From NCBI GenBank assembly GCA_021234155.1, contig JAJEKV010000817.1:1-64000 (forward strand): a stretch of DNA of 64,000 nucleotides. Direction: 5' to 3'. The stretch comes from Isoetes taiwanensis. Lineage: Eukaryota; Streptophyta; Lycopodiopsida; Isoetales; Isoetaceae. Both the position numbers and the translations under genes were made by a program. Of the stretch, positions 45,331 through 56,562 are shown piece by piece (the stretch's first letter is position 1; each line of letters opens with the position of its first letter). The notes under the pieces were generated by a model. It worked only from the letters and a program-made list of their open reading frames with translations, had not been told where the DNA came from and ran no database searches.

Positions 45331-47414
45331 TGTTTTTTTTAATGGCAATTGCCAATGGTTTGACCTCATGTTCTAAAAAAAAACCAAAAAAAAAAAACTA
45401 AACGCATGCAGGGCTCGATAGCTTAACTTTAGGGTTTATTTACGGCCTAAGCTAGGGTGAAGGATTCGCTTGGTCCGTCGGAAGGCATGGAAGGCATCTG
45501 GGCTTCCTCGATTTGCAGTCATCCAAATCTGCCAGAGTTATAGTTTTGCAAGGAACCTTTTTTTACAAAGGAGCAAATATATAGCACAGCCACAGTTCAA
45601 CTCCGGATCTCGACTTCAGGCCACGGTTCAAGATGCAAGTTGCAGATTCCGTTTCTAGCATTAGTTCTGATTCAGAAAAGCTCTCAAACATTAGTTCTTG
45701 GGCGAGATTGAGAGCTCTGTTCTATCATCCTTTTGAGCCGAAATCCACATCATGTTGTAGGAGTTTGTTCTTTGGTCGATTTGTTTGTTTGAACACATGC
45801 CTTAGGTTTTGTCACAACCCCGACAGAAACAAAAGGCAATTTCATGGAATTTTAGGGTTCTTGGGTTAGGAAAGATGAGCAGGAAAATTCAGGGGAAATA
45901 TAAACTTTCGCGGGAGCAATGGCTTGTCTCACGGATGAAGTCATGAGACTCTCGCCATCATAGCTAAATTCATCAAGTTTTCATGCTTCTGGCGACTACT
46001 GAGTAAAGGTTTGCAAGAATGAACGAGAAATGACTTCATAGAATATGGAGTGGTAAGTCTTATTGGCGCGGAGATATGGAAAGAGATACGAGGTTGCCCG
46101 ACTCTCTAATTTTGCATGAGTGTGGACAAATGCACACAATATATCCGCTTGAATAAAAAAGAGCGGACTTAATCTTTTATGTGTTCGATCATTTGCGACT
46201 CGGGCTTTTCTATTTGGAAGATTGCCGATTTACTTGCTCCATCAAATGATGTTGTTGTAGAAGCATTAAAGCCACTAATTGAACATGCACAAAGATAGAC
46301 AAGCGGTCGCAAGGGCGATTATCAAAGCTAGGCAGTTATTGACGTCGTGGAAACCCAACCGTCGAGGTGGATCCGGTCACGGATCAAGTTTATCGCTCCA
46401 CGGTGCCCAGTGGGGGCTTCTACGTGTATTCTACGAAGCTCTTGAGCTCGGGGATGGGGATAAAAGCGATCTTTGAGGTAAAGGAGTCCTAAAAGCGGTT
46501 TTGAATATTAACAAGCTCATTGGTGTGGACGTAAGGTAAGAATGAAAATAGAAAAACTCAAGCTTTTTTTAAGGATTGCTAAAATAGGTCTTTCATTTGT
46601 CGAAACCGAGAAGCATTTGGATAGCATCATGTTAGAGCTTGATGGAACACAAAACAAGTCAAAACTGGGAGCATTGGTGTGTCATTGAGTGCTTGCAAGG
46701 CTGGGGCTGGGGCCAAGGGCATTCCTTTATACAGGCACACATTCAAGACCTTCTTGATATTAGAGAATTGGTCATGCCGTGGTTCGCTTTAAATGTGATT
46801 AATGGTGGTAGTCATCTTTGGGAATAAACTTGCTATGCGGGAGTTTATGATTCTTCCAGTTGGATATGAGAATGGGTTGTGAAGGTACGGAGGACACATG
46901 CATAAATCATTTTTCATCTTCGATGAATTTGTCTTCTTGACGTTCATACACCATAATTCTTGCCTCTTTTGGTCAGTTTGCCTCTTTTTGTCTTCTTTTT
47001 TATGAATGTGGTAAATGGCAGTGTAGATGCATAGATGCATGGTGCCTCGCAAGTCATTTTGAACATAACAAAATGGTTGAACTAGAGACTAGGTTTGACG
47101 TTGCTCTTCCCTCCAAATTATGTTGGATGGCAAGTTTGTTGCAAAGATATCTGAACTTATCAGAACTCCAATAAGATATATGTTGCTAGCGGCATTCAAA
47201 GTATCATTTTCTTTTATAGATCTTTGCCTGTACCTTTTATTCTTCAAGGGTTATTGGTTTTTTGAAAAATGAAGAGGATTGCCTTGCAATTGTATTTACA
47301 CTTTTTCTTTATGGTTATGTTTGCTTTTTAATTTGGGCCTCAGTAGTTTTTTATTTGTAATGATGTCTACAACATCATTTAATGTTTTCTACTTTGTTTA
47401 CCTATGCTTGCTTT
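45331..47414. other. No recognised gene; possible decayed coding sequence
   Basis: Several plus-strand frames (45470-45658, 45633-45869, 46279-46476, 46639-46827) have non-random composition: SDSEKLSNISSWARLRALFY, HKDRQAVARAIIKARQLLTS, and between them VVVEALKPLIEHAQ in another frame. They could be exons of a decayed host gene on the plus strand, but no family is evident. Confidence 0.35.
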
Positions 47415-47882
47415 TGTTAGGGCCCGAAGGGCCCAAATTTTTTTTTTTAAATAGAACAACCACTAATATTAATTAACACAGACCATTACATTTTATACAT
47501 TTAAATTAAAATCCCCCTGAAACCCCCTTTGGTTTGAGTGCATATTCACACGGGGGGTTACGTAGGGCAGCGAGAGCCCTTAAAAACTTACAATACATGT
47601 ACAAAATTAACACCACTAAGTACATTCTCTCAAATCTTATAGTATTTTGCAAACTTCAATATATAGTATACAAAAATTTGTACAAGCATACCCCACAAAC
47701 GAGGATCGCTATGTACGATCCAGATCAAGGAATAAAGGGCAAATATGCCCATCTGACAGCTCTCGATGCCCGGAGTAACCCCCCGTGTGAATATGCACTC
47801 AAACCAAAGGGGGTTTCAGGGGGATTTTAATTTAAATGTATAAAATGTAATGGTCTGTGTTAATTAATATTAGTGGTTGTTC
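47415..47882. mobile_element. Foldback (MITE-like) element with 108-bp perfect inverted arms
   Basis: Arms 47454-47561 and 47775-47882 are identical inverted repeats over all 108 nt, separated by 213 bp. The left arm starts GAACAACCACTAATATTAAT and the palindrome GGGCCCGAAGGGCCC lies just outside it, as in the copy at 6021. The interior is shared with 6170-6420 and 17880-18130. No target duplication could be defined, so the true ends may lie further out on the left. The 98-codon frame across it (47534-47830) is a product of the repeat. Confidence 0.85.
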
Positions 47883-49189
47883 CATCGAGAGTACTATGTC
47901 CAAGTTTCTTTTTTGTTCTAAATAATGTAAGGCCTTATGGTCTAGTTCTTTATTACTGCGAAATATCAACCATCTTACATGTCTACATATTACAACTAGA
48001 ACACTTCACTTTCACCTTATGCTTTTTCTATTAATGCCAACATAGTATCCCTTTGGATTACTACTTTTAAACCATAACAGTAGTGATTACAACCTGTATA
48101 TTTATGCTTCAGTCAATGTTCATCAAAAACGTTTAATATTTTATATACTATATTGACTGAACTCCAAATATAAAGGGTTTGATCATATATAACAGTATTA
48201 AAGATGTAGAATACATACGTCATAATCCAAAATATGGGCAGACCTATATAAAGCCTGAGCTGATTTATATAACTATGAGCTTCTCACCTTGCGTGTTCAG
48301 ACAGCATAATCAGCCGTAATTTAAGTAAATGGCAGGAAACCTGAGTTATGTCAAACTAGACAGAGAAAAATAGAATAGAATAGAATAGAATAGTTTTTTT
48401 AACGTCCACGAAGACCAATAGGTCATGGGACCCATACAATGGGCTAGTACAATCATTACTACTAGGATTAAAAAACCCCTGCCTCGAAAGGTTTTCAAGG
48501 GAAAAAGAACATTGTCATTGTCTTCAACAAGTCTTAAAACATCTTAAAATTTGTGAACTCAACTTGTAGATCTTCCAGAACACCGATCAATTTAAAAAGC
48601 AAATGGACAATGGGAAGAAAATCCTGTTGGTAATAAGACAAGGACCAAAAGCTACATTGGGATTTTCAGTTCTTCACTAGTACACCATTGTACCTTTTGC
48701 CCTCTAAAAATATCTTAGCCAAAGTAAATAAGGTGCATAATACAGCAACAACATAATATAACATTTAGAAAATGTCTCACGTTCTGCTCACTTTTAACAG
48801 TTAATCGGATGAATCCTACTGGAGTAAAACAGGACTGTGCTATTTAGAAACAGTGTGCATATATTTTCTTTTCATGCTCTTGTTAGTTCATTAAATCAAG
48901 GAAAAGGATCTTTTCTTAAGTTCCATCTCCAGCATAACCTTTACCATCAAAACATGTGTCTCTTACTCATATCTACAAGTCCAATATCATTAGCCTTCAG
49001 AACCTGTCTATAACTCTAGTTTTAGATGGATCTACCTAGAGATCTCCATTTATTTTATGTGTAATCCATGTTTTCTCTATCAATAAACCACTTATATTTC
49101 TGAACCATAAATGGTTACTTCAACTTCCTCAAACCGTATAGGGCCTAAACTAGAAGCCAATATTAAATTAAACTTTCTATTTTCCAAGC
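47883..49189. other. No recognisable gene
   Basis: AT-rich sequence with a short (ATAGA)n run at about 48366-48392 and otherwise nothing I can name. Confidence 0.5.
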
Positions 49190-49500
49190 TATTGAAAAAA
49201 CCTGAGCATAGCCTGAATCGTCTTCCATGTCTTGTGTGTTGCGCACATTTTGGGGAGACATAAAATCATTCTACCTTTTTCCTGCCAAAGGGTTTTGATC
49301 CCCTTTGGTTACCAAGGGTATAGTTTCCTCTGGCACCATAGCCACTCCTAGACACCATATTGTTATCTATTGAATAGGCTTTAGACTCGCGCCATAGCTC
49401 CTCCTCTCCAATATTATTTTCTTCCGAGCTCGAAGTTTTGCAGCCATCGAAATCATACCCCATTTTTAATGCTTTGTTAACCAAAAGTATGCAGATCTAG
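49190..49500 (-). CDS. Gag/ORF1-like N-terminal fragment of the minus-strand retroelement
   Basis: Frame 49484-49266 reads MVNKALKMGYDFDGCKTSSS then EENNIGEEELWRESKAYSID and YGARGNYTLGNQRGSKPFGR. A frameshift follows, after which SPKCAQHT or, in the adjacent frame, MSPQNVRNTQDMEDD matches the copy at 2.75 kb. An acidic N-terminus followed by an RG/basic patch suggests a nucleic-acid-binding ORF1. It sits just inside the upstream terminal repeat (49616-49873) in the right orientation to be the first ORF of the large retroelement. Confidence 0.5.
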
Positions 49501-49615
49501 AATTTTTTCAAGGATCTACTCTGGTCAAGGCGACTCCACTGTCCTGGGTCGCCATCATTAATTATAGGGTAACACTAAATTCCTACTACTGTATCATGTT
49601 ATTCATTTAAAAAGA

Positions 49616-49873
49616 ACCCCATGAAATTCATTTCCAATGTACTCATGGCCAGCTAAATATCTAATTAGGGGTGTGAGTATTCTTATGTAGCCATCTTACA
49701 TGTTAAAACCCCTAGCTTTACAATATGTAGTCAATATTTTTGACACATGTTAGTCATGTAGAATTATGCCACCATTACAAGTCTATATCCCAATAGATTT
49801 CCTTATTAAACAACCTATTGTATCAGTTATATGATCGTGCATTCAAGTTATCAAATATAGATTAATAATGCAA
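49616..49873. repeat. Upstream (5') terminal repeat of the minus-strand retroelement
   Basis: Direct repeat of 18846-19094, with moderate divergence and an insertion near 49722-49740. On the minus strand it precedes the gag/ORF1-like ORF, so the two repeats bracket a roughly 31-kb interval containing all reverse-transcriptase pieces. Confidence 0.6.
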
Positions 49874-50641
49874 AAAAAAGGGTAAAAAATAAAATTACGC
49901 ATTATTTTTTGGAAATGGTCTTGTAAAAAGATGCTGGAGAGTAACATTTCTATTGTTTAACAATATGGAAAGAAAGTTGCAAGGCATATAATGTGATTCG
50001 ATAATAAATATTGATCCTTATATATACTGGATAATCTTTATTGTTGAGATATATACCTATCTATAAACGCTCCATTGCCTAACTCTATGAGACAAAGTTT
50101 TGAATTGCAGTCAATATCATACCTACTCAGAGAACATTGAGATACAACCTACTTAAATTGACTACTTCAACATTTTTGCATGTGACAAAAGAGCTATAGT
50201 GGAATGGACAGACAAAAAAAAATTATAATGCAATTGCCAGGGGTCTTGCAAAGTCACGATGGTGATAGGCTAAGGCCCAGATTCCACTATGCGGCGGTAG
50301 TGGAATCTGGGCCTAAGGCTGGGTTCACATGCACCATCGGAGCTATCACCCTCATGTAAAATGGTTAAGCCCACCATCACGGGCCATCGTCAATTTGCAG
50401 CGGGCTCTAATGGTTGATGACTCAGCCATGTACACGTGGCGTCTTTGGCCACGTAGTATCGATTTCAACATGCACGGAATAGCATCCCACCATACCCGCA
50501 GAGCTCGTGGCTATGGCGGATCATAACGCAAGTATGTCTCATTCCGCAATTAATTCTAGCCCGCTGCCTTCTTCCACGGCACCCTTTGCATTTACAATTC
50601 CTTCCTTCGTAGAATCGGCATTCTATTCTTAGATCAGAGCA
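49874..50641. other. Upstream region of the fucosidase gene
   Basis: No ORF of note. It holds a hairpin (50273-50314) about 330 bp before the fucosidase ATG and presumably the promoter, but no TATA box or binding site can be assigned with confidence. Confidence 0.5.
50273..50314. other. 17-bp perfect hairpin upstream of the fucosidase gene
   Basis: AGGCCCAGATTCCACTA (50273-50289) and its exact inverse (50298-50314) flank an 8-nt loop TGCGGCGG. Flanking GATGGTGATAG and CACCATCGGAGCTATCACC are loosely inverted as well, so this may be the centre of a small foldback element in the promoter region. Confidence 0.85.
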
Positions 50642-52791
50642 ATGCAGATCCTATTCTTTTGCTCAGCTAAAAACATACTCAAGACCTTGGTCATAGTCAC
50701 ATTTATGTGGATTCTTATTGCTAGACATTATGCATTAGCAACAGGCGTTGATGATGATAGTTTTTCCAAATTTCCCCCTTTGCCGATCATGCCAATTCCG
50801 TCGGCCAAACAACTAGCTTTCCATAAACGAGAAATCGCGCTTTTTTTACACTTTGGTATGAACACCTTCACTGGTTTAGAATGGGGAACAGGAAGACAAG
50901 ATCCCTGTACATTTGACCCCTCCGGATTAAATGCTCGTCAATGGGCTCAGGTGGCTAAAGACGCAGGATTCAAGCTAGTGATTTTAACTGTGAAGCATCA
51001 CGATGGATTTTGTCTTTGGCCTTCTGCCTACACTAATTACACGGTCAAGAGCAGCCAATGGATGAATGGAAATGGCGATGTTGTTCATGAATTTGTGAGT
51101 GCAGCAAGGGAGTTTGGTTTAGAAGTGGGTCTCTATTTATCTCCTTGGGATAGGCACGAACCTTTTTATGGAGATACTCTGAAGTATAACATGTTTTATT
51201 TGGCACAAATGGAAGAGCTTCTTACCAGGTTGTTTCAAATTCCATGGATGCAGATATGTGTTATGTTTGCAAGTTCATTATGGTGCAGAATGTACTTTTC
51301 AAGACTGCTGGCCATATATTTCTGGTCTAAGTTACTATATATTTCTGTTAGTGAACCTAAAGACCATTGTTGTGATTCAGACATTGACTCTCCTGTAGCA
51401 CAATGCTGCTAATAACTAATATGTGGTTTTGCAGCTATGGCCAAATTCTGAGGTGTGGCTTGATGGTGCCAAGGGTGAAAATGCTACTGATATGGTCTAT
51501 ATGTTTGACCGATGGTTTGCTGTCATCCATCAGCTTCAGCCTACTGCAAATATATTCTCAGATGCAGGTCCTGATATCAGATGGGTTGGGGATGAGGAAG
51601 GCTTCGCGGGTTCGACATGCTGGTCGATGGTCAATAGCACCAACATTGAAGGGTTTATCTTAAATTCTGAGAAATAAGATTAAAGCACCAAGATTAAACA
51701 ACACACAAGGTTTGTCCTTGCCATCAAGGGAAATCTGACATTTGACCATATCTAATTGCGCAAATCCAGGAAACTATCCCAGGCTAACTGTAGAGATATT
51801 TGTTAGCTGCTTTCCTTCTTTTCCAGAAAAACAAGGCAAGAAGATTATGGAACATGCACATGCTAATATATAAATATCAGTTGATGAGAAAAGGCTCAGA
51901 TTTGTGCAACTAAGTTTTAATATACTTTAAAAGGGTGGATCTTAGGCAACAATATGATAAGAAATTTGGGTCGGGGGGGACATTTAGTACGTTAGGCCAG
52001 AAGAGCATTTCTAGACTTCTCAAGTTTCGAGGAGAAAATGCAGCGTGTTTATATTCCGAGCTAAAGCATGTCTCCCTCGTTTCTCTATGCAGGTATTTAA
52101 ACTCTGGTGATCCCTATGGTGTTGACTGGGTGCCCGCTGAATGTGACATTTCTATTAGACCAGGATGGTTTTGGCATAGCAATCAGACTGCCAAAAGTGT
52201 AACAGAATTGCTAGAAGTTTATTACAAGTCTGTTGGACGAAATTGTGTGCTGCTACTAAATGTGCCACCAAATTCTACAGGCTTGTTTGATGAAAATGAC
52301 ATTAAAGTTCTTCAAGAATTCAGGTTTGCATTGGATTCAATATTTTCAGTAAACCTTGCTGCAAAATCTATGGTGAGAGCAAGCAGCACGCGGGATGCAT
52401 ACCTTTATGATGCAAAAAAGGTCCTTGAGAGTGGTCTATCCACATACTGGGCACCCTCACAAGGTATGCAATCAGGCATAATATGGCTCAACTTGGACGT
52501 TGCAACTACTTTTAATGTGGTGGAAATACAAGAAGCTATTCAGCTAGGACAAAGAGTAATATCATATCATTTAGATGTGTGGAAGAAAGGTTCATGGTCT
52601 CGTCTAACCAATGGAACCACAATTGGGTATAAGAAGTTGGATCGATTTAACACTACACACAAGGACAATACCTGCGGCTGGTGATTGAAGAAGCCCGTGC
52701 GGATCCCCTTATAGCATTCTTTGGATTGTATCTCGATCCTTATTATGAAACCACTTGCAACACTCGGGCCACATTTTGCCGTGTAAGCTAA
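50642..52791 (+). CDS. FUC1: Alpha-L-fucosidase, plant FUC1-like (GH29)
   Basis: It removes alpha-linked L-fucose from glycans in the secretory path or cell wall. Exon 1 (50642-51228) starts with a hydrophobic signal segment (LKTLVIVTFMWILI) and has the family blocks HFGMNTFTGLEWGTGRQDP, LNARQWAQVAKDAGFKLVIL, TVKHHDGFCLWPS and VGLYLSPWDRHEP. It ends TACCAG|GT. Exon 2 (51435-51652) follows TTTTGCAG and holds EVWLDGAKGE, whose Asp is the catalytic nucleophile position in GH29, then IHQLQP and IFSDAGPDIRWVGDEEGFAG. Exon 3 (52093-52791) begins after ATGCAG: DWVPAECDISIRPGWFWH, SVGRNCVLLLNVPPNSTGLF, and a C-terminal beta domain ending at TAA 52791. Two single-base frame slips, just after the exon 2 start (ATTCTGAG) and near 52655, break the frame. 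They may be sequencing errors. Length and order match the plant FUC1 family. Confidence 0.9.
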
Positions 52792-54639
52792 AAATATTAG
52801 TCGCTAAAAGCAAAAAGTGGCCGAGTTTTATAACTAGAATAGGAGTGCCTTGCGGCTTAAACAAATGGCTCTACGTTACCTCAGGTAGATGAGCTCTGTA
52901 TTGTATGGATATTGCTAATTTGGGCATCAACTTGCACTAACTAAAATCATTATTCTACTAACGACGAATATGCAAATCCCCATGGTGATGAAATTTGGAC
53001 AACTCCATTTTTATAATGTTTAAGATAGACGTTATTTCACCTGATTACATACAGGCCCACATTATATATATGCTCTTCTTGAGCTCTCTAAATCCACCCC
53101 AATTTTATTTTTTGGAATTGTTGACTCTCATAAACTTGCGATTTTTGTTTGGTATTTGGGAATCGAGTGGTTAGGACTATGATTTTGATGTCGATTGTAT
53201 GAAAAAAGGGTATATTTTGGCATGTTTGAGCAGCTTGTTTGCATTTAGTGGTCTAGTTTCTAATTTTAATGTGTTTGCAAGTTTATTGTTGGCTATTTTT
53301 CATGCTAAATTATAGGCGCCGATAGCGTTTCACGCCACTTCCTTTTTTCGAGGCTCTGTTTTTCTTGCTTTTGGCAAGGCGAGCGAGAGGAGGCGCAGGC
53401 ATCGTTGAAGGCAAGAAAGGACCTGCTGCTTTGCTGCTTTGCATCTTATTATGAAGACGTTGAATTGCTTTGTTGCTTTGCTTTGTTGCTTTGCATCTTA
53501 TTATGAAGATGTTTGTTCCTAGAGCATGGGCCCAGAGGGATGATTGAATGGAAACGATCTCTCGCTAGGTAGGATGGATGGCTTAATCGATGTGGCTAGA
53601 CGCCTCCTTATTCCGCTTTTGCAGCTTGTTCAGTGGCGCCTTGAACAGTACCAGAGATAATGTTGTTCCCCGTGGCCGCAGAGATAAATTAGTTGTTTTT
53701 TCGTTTTAGTAAGATATGTTCTTCGCTTGATCTGGCCATTTGTTCACCCAAATTCTAGCTAAACCGCTTTGTTAGGAAGTTACCGCAAGCAGACTTGAGG
53801 ATGGTTTTTTCGCTTTTTATGGATCTTGCTATGGCGGTGATGGCCATGGTCGTATGATGGCAAAGACGGTTTCTAACCCCGGGATCCACCTTCTTTATAA
53901 GGGATATGCCACCAAGTGCATAGGGTAGTCGAAAAAACCCCTAGTATACGTGTTTCTGATAGGCAAATTTCACCCCTTTCCATATGGCTTTACAACTAGA
54001 AGAACATCTCAAAATCCCTATGACCCCTAGTATACATACGGAAAAGAGTAAAAAATTGCCCCCTCCCATTGATGCACGTCGTTTTGACAGGTTCCACAAG
54101 GCGACGCCCCCTTGTTTCTAGCATGCTATGAGGACATGCCATAGCTATGCCTGGTTGAAGCCATAAGGCGGATGGATGCGCAGACCTGTGTGAAGCTGGG
54201 AGCTTGTTTTTTATTTGATTTGTCTCAACCATGGATTACCGTGAAAGTACATGTTTTGTCTCAAAATACCTTAGAAAGTGGCAAAGCATTTTTATGTGAA
54301 AAAGATGTCAGCCGTTGATGCAACATTATGCTCGGGATATGCTGAAGATCAACGACCCATATTCAATCCTACAAAATAAACCCATAATACTTGGAAATAC
54401 AATTAGCAACAAGTTATCTACAACCATCATGGTGCTAGAGCTAATAACCTCTCTATAGATAGGAGCAATCTTGAACACAGTCACCAAATCTAACCTAACT
54501 TTTGAGTTTCTTAAGACAATAGCTCATCAAACTCTCTCTCTTTCCTTTGAAACTTTTAAAAAGGAGGCGGTGGTTGTACCCGAAAGTAAACTTACGCAAT
54601 TTATTTGTCATTTCTTACCCGCACCATTATTGCTTGTCT
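52792..54639. other. Downstream of fucosidase; no recognisable gene
   Basis: AT-rich with a small tandem duplication at about 53420-53510 (GCTTTGCATCTTATTATGAAG twice, within GCTTT/GTTGCTTT runs). No coding family recognised. Confidence 0.5.
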
Positions 54640-55020
54640 TTTTGTCTTCAGCATGCATTGCCTCATTCATTCTCCTTGTATGGACTAACATCACCTCTTT
54701 TTGTTTTTCAAATACCTCCATGAAACTAATTGCAGAGCTCCCTTGTATCTTCTTGTTGTTCTCTTGCTTGCTAAAATATTCTCTCACACTGCACTTGTCC
54801 TCATAGCATCTTATTTCCTTGCAAAAGGTGCAAACATGGCATTCTCTCCCATAGTGGCCTTTCTTGCCACACTCGAGATAAGACCTATGCCAACAAATAT
54901 AAGAAGTGTTAGTAGTCTTAGAACAATGAATGCAAGGGGATAATATCCGAGTTGTGGTGCTTTGACAGCCTTTGGCTCCAAGGGCTGCTTTGTAACTTCA
55001 GCCATGTTTCTAATATCTTG
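54640..55020 (-). pseudogene. Gag-like zinc-knuckle fragment
   Basis: On the minus strand, in a frame different from the one starting at the ATG at 55005, the translation reads PCIHCSKTTNTSYICWHRSY then LECGKKGHYGRECHVCTFCK and EIRCYEDKC. The CGKKGHYGREC segment is a CCHC-type zinc knuckle (C-x2-C-like pair lost on one side), with a second Cys-rich unit. Such units are typical of plant LTR-retrotransposon gag or transposase-derived proteins. Flanks are non-coding. Confidence 0.5.
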
Positions 55021-55167
55021 GACATCTTTGCCTTACTCTTGCTCTTCTTTTTCTCCTTTTAACCCTTCTTGTATTTATACTCCTGATAATACTCATAAAT
55101 AATCTACAAGAAGTATTTAGCATTTATGCTAGAGTCAAACATGGAGGCATGTACTGCATGTTTAATT

Positions 55168-55250
55168 CTATCATGGTTGGCTACAATGACAGTCAAAGCT
55201 GCATGTTGTTCTAAGTCCTATCATGGTTGGCTACAATGACAGTCAAAGCT
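55168..55250. repeat. Tandem duplication upstream of the copia element
   Basis: A 34-bp sequence starting CTATCATGGTTGGCTACAAT occurs at 55168-55201 and 55217-55250, separated by 15 bp. Confidence 0.85.
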
Positions 55251-55272
55251 GAAAGAAATTTGCAGACTGCCA

Positions 55273-55905
55273 TGATGGAATTATGAGTCAACTAGATGTT
55301 TAGAACTTAAAAACAAACTTTACTTAACTTTGCACATAAAGCACTTAAAGCACTTAGTTGAATTAAGCATGAACTTCCACAAGAAATTCAAGGATGCAAG
55401 AGAGCCACAATATGGTCCCTAATCCCTTGCACTAAATGGTAATTCAACCTTCAGCTTTAAAATCATAGTCATTAATACTTCAATCTACTGTAGCTATGAA
55501 TCAACAATGAACTCTAATGACTTTAAAACTTCTTCAGTGCATTCGATCTACAATAGGGGGTTTCTTCAACATCAATGCATCCGATTATATATTGTGCTCC
55601 ATCGGTTTAGCTCTCGATAAAAGTTCTATCTTTGGATCTCGGTGGTCTTGAGATATCCCACGTGCATTATGCATTAAATCCCGACCTTCAATTATCCCAC
55701 ATACGTTAACCGTGAAATTGGCCCAAAACCATTGAACCATTAAATCACTTGTAAAAATATCAAACCCCTTGCAATATTATTTTCGTGTTCCTAGTTTCTT
55801 CAAACCATCTTAACCACATTAGCTTAATATGTTCTTATAATCGCTTTGGCCGCACTGTGGTTTAACCGCAAGTAGAAAGATTCACGTGACCACCGATTTC
55901 TAACA
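55273..55905 (-). repeat. 3' LTR of the copia element
   Basis: 633 bp, TGATGGAATTATGAGTC ... GATTTCTAACA on the plus strand. Contains AAAGCACTTAAAGCACTTAG. Partner of 60204-60839. Confidence 0.93.
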
Positions 55906-55914
55906 TTCCCCTTC
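55906..55914 (-). promoter_or_regulatory. Polypurine tract of the copia element
   Basis: Minus-strand GAAGGGGAA lies directly inside the 3' LTR, as needed to prime plus-strand DNA synthesis. Confidence 0.75.
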
Positions 55915-56000
55915 ATGTAATCTTTCCCTGTTATTGTATTGTCTTCGCATCTCTTAAACCCCAAATCTCCCAAGTGATAAAGCTTTTGTCGCCAGGTTCC

Positions 56001-56562
56001 TTAACCCATTGACTGTATAATATAAGTAAGGTGTACCATATTTTTTTCTACCATATCTCTAATGAAATGAACTTCCATCTCTATATGTTTACATCTTTCA
56101 TGCAAGATGTGATTTTTAGACATAGCTATACAACTTGTGCTTTGCCACAAAATATGACCAGAGGTTCTGTTTGTTCTACTCCAAGTTCGTAAAGTAATCT
56201 TCTTTTCCCAAACAACCTCTTTAGCCAATAAGGTTGCAAAGATTGTACTGCCTCAGACCGGAGAGGGCTATGCAACTCGCTTTGCATTTCCGTGCTATAG
56301 GTGCACCTCCCAATAGAGTAACATACCCCGATGTTGATTTTCTCTCGATCTAAGTCACCGCCCAATCGTAATCACAATATGCCTTTAATTTTAAGTCATC
56401 GAGTTGTACATAATACCAATATCTAGAGTTCCTTTTAAGGTATCTCAAGATACGCTTGGTACTGTCCAATGTTCCAAAACCGTGGTTATTGTTGTACCTA
56501 CTCAAGATATTCACCCAAAGGCTATATCCGGTCTTGTGCAATTTGCTAAATAGGCCAAACAT
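56001..56562 (-). pseudogene. Copia RNase H region
   Basis: Three overlapping minus-strand frames: NILSRYNNNHGFGTLDSTKR then ILRYLKRNSRYWYYVQLDDL and KAYCDYDWAVT (56562-56350); in other frames DLDREKINIGVCYSIGRCTY (56365 on), then REVVWEKKITLRTW and MVEKNMVHLTYI (56228-56001). This is the segment between reverse transcriptase and the end of copia pol (usual motif Y-S-D-A-D-W-A ... T-S-G). The first Asp region is recognisable as YCDYDWA. At least two frameshifts. It ends about 90 bp before the polypurine tract. Confidence 0.75.

Noticed and set aside
45633-46827. A host gene (resistance-protein-like) from RQAVARAIIKARQLLTSW and neighbouring frames
   Set aside because: Resemblance is faint, frames do not join with credible splice sites, and no diagnostic motif such as a P-loop is present.
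47534-47830. 98-codon ORF across the foldback element
   Set aside because: It begins and ends inside the mirror-image arms; the open frame follows from the repeat composition and is not shared as protein with the other copies.
49616-49873. Possible hammerhead ribozyme in the retroelement's terminal repeat (CTGAT near GGAAATC on the minus strand)
   Set aside because: Penelope-like terminal repeats can hold hammerheads, but the CTGATGA core and a GAAA with a pairing stem between them could not be laid out here.
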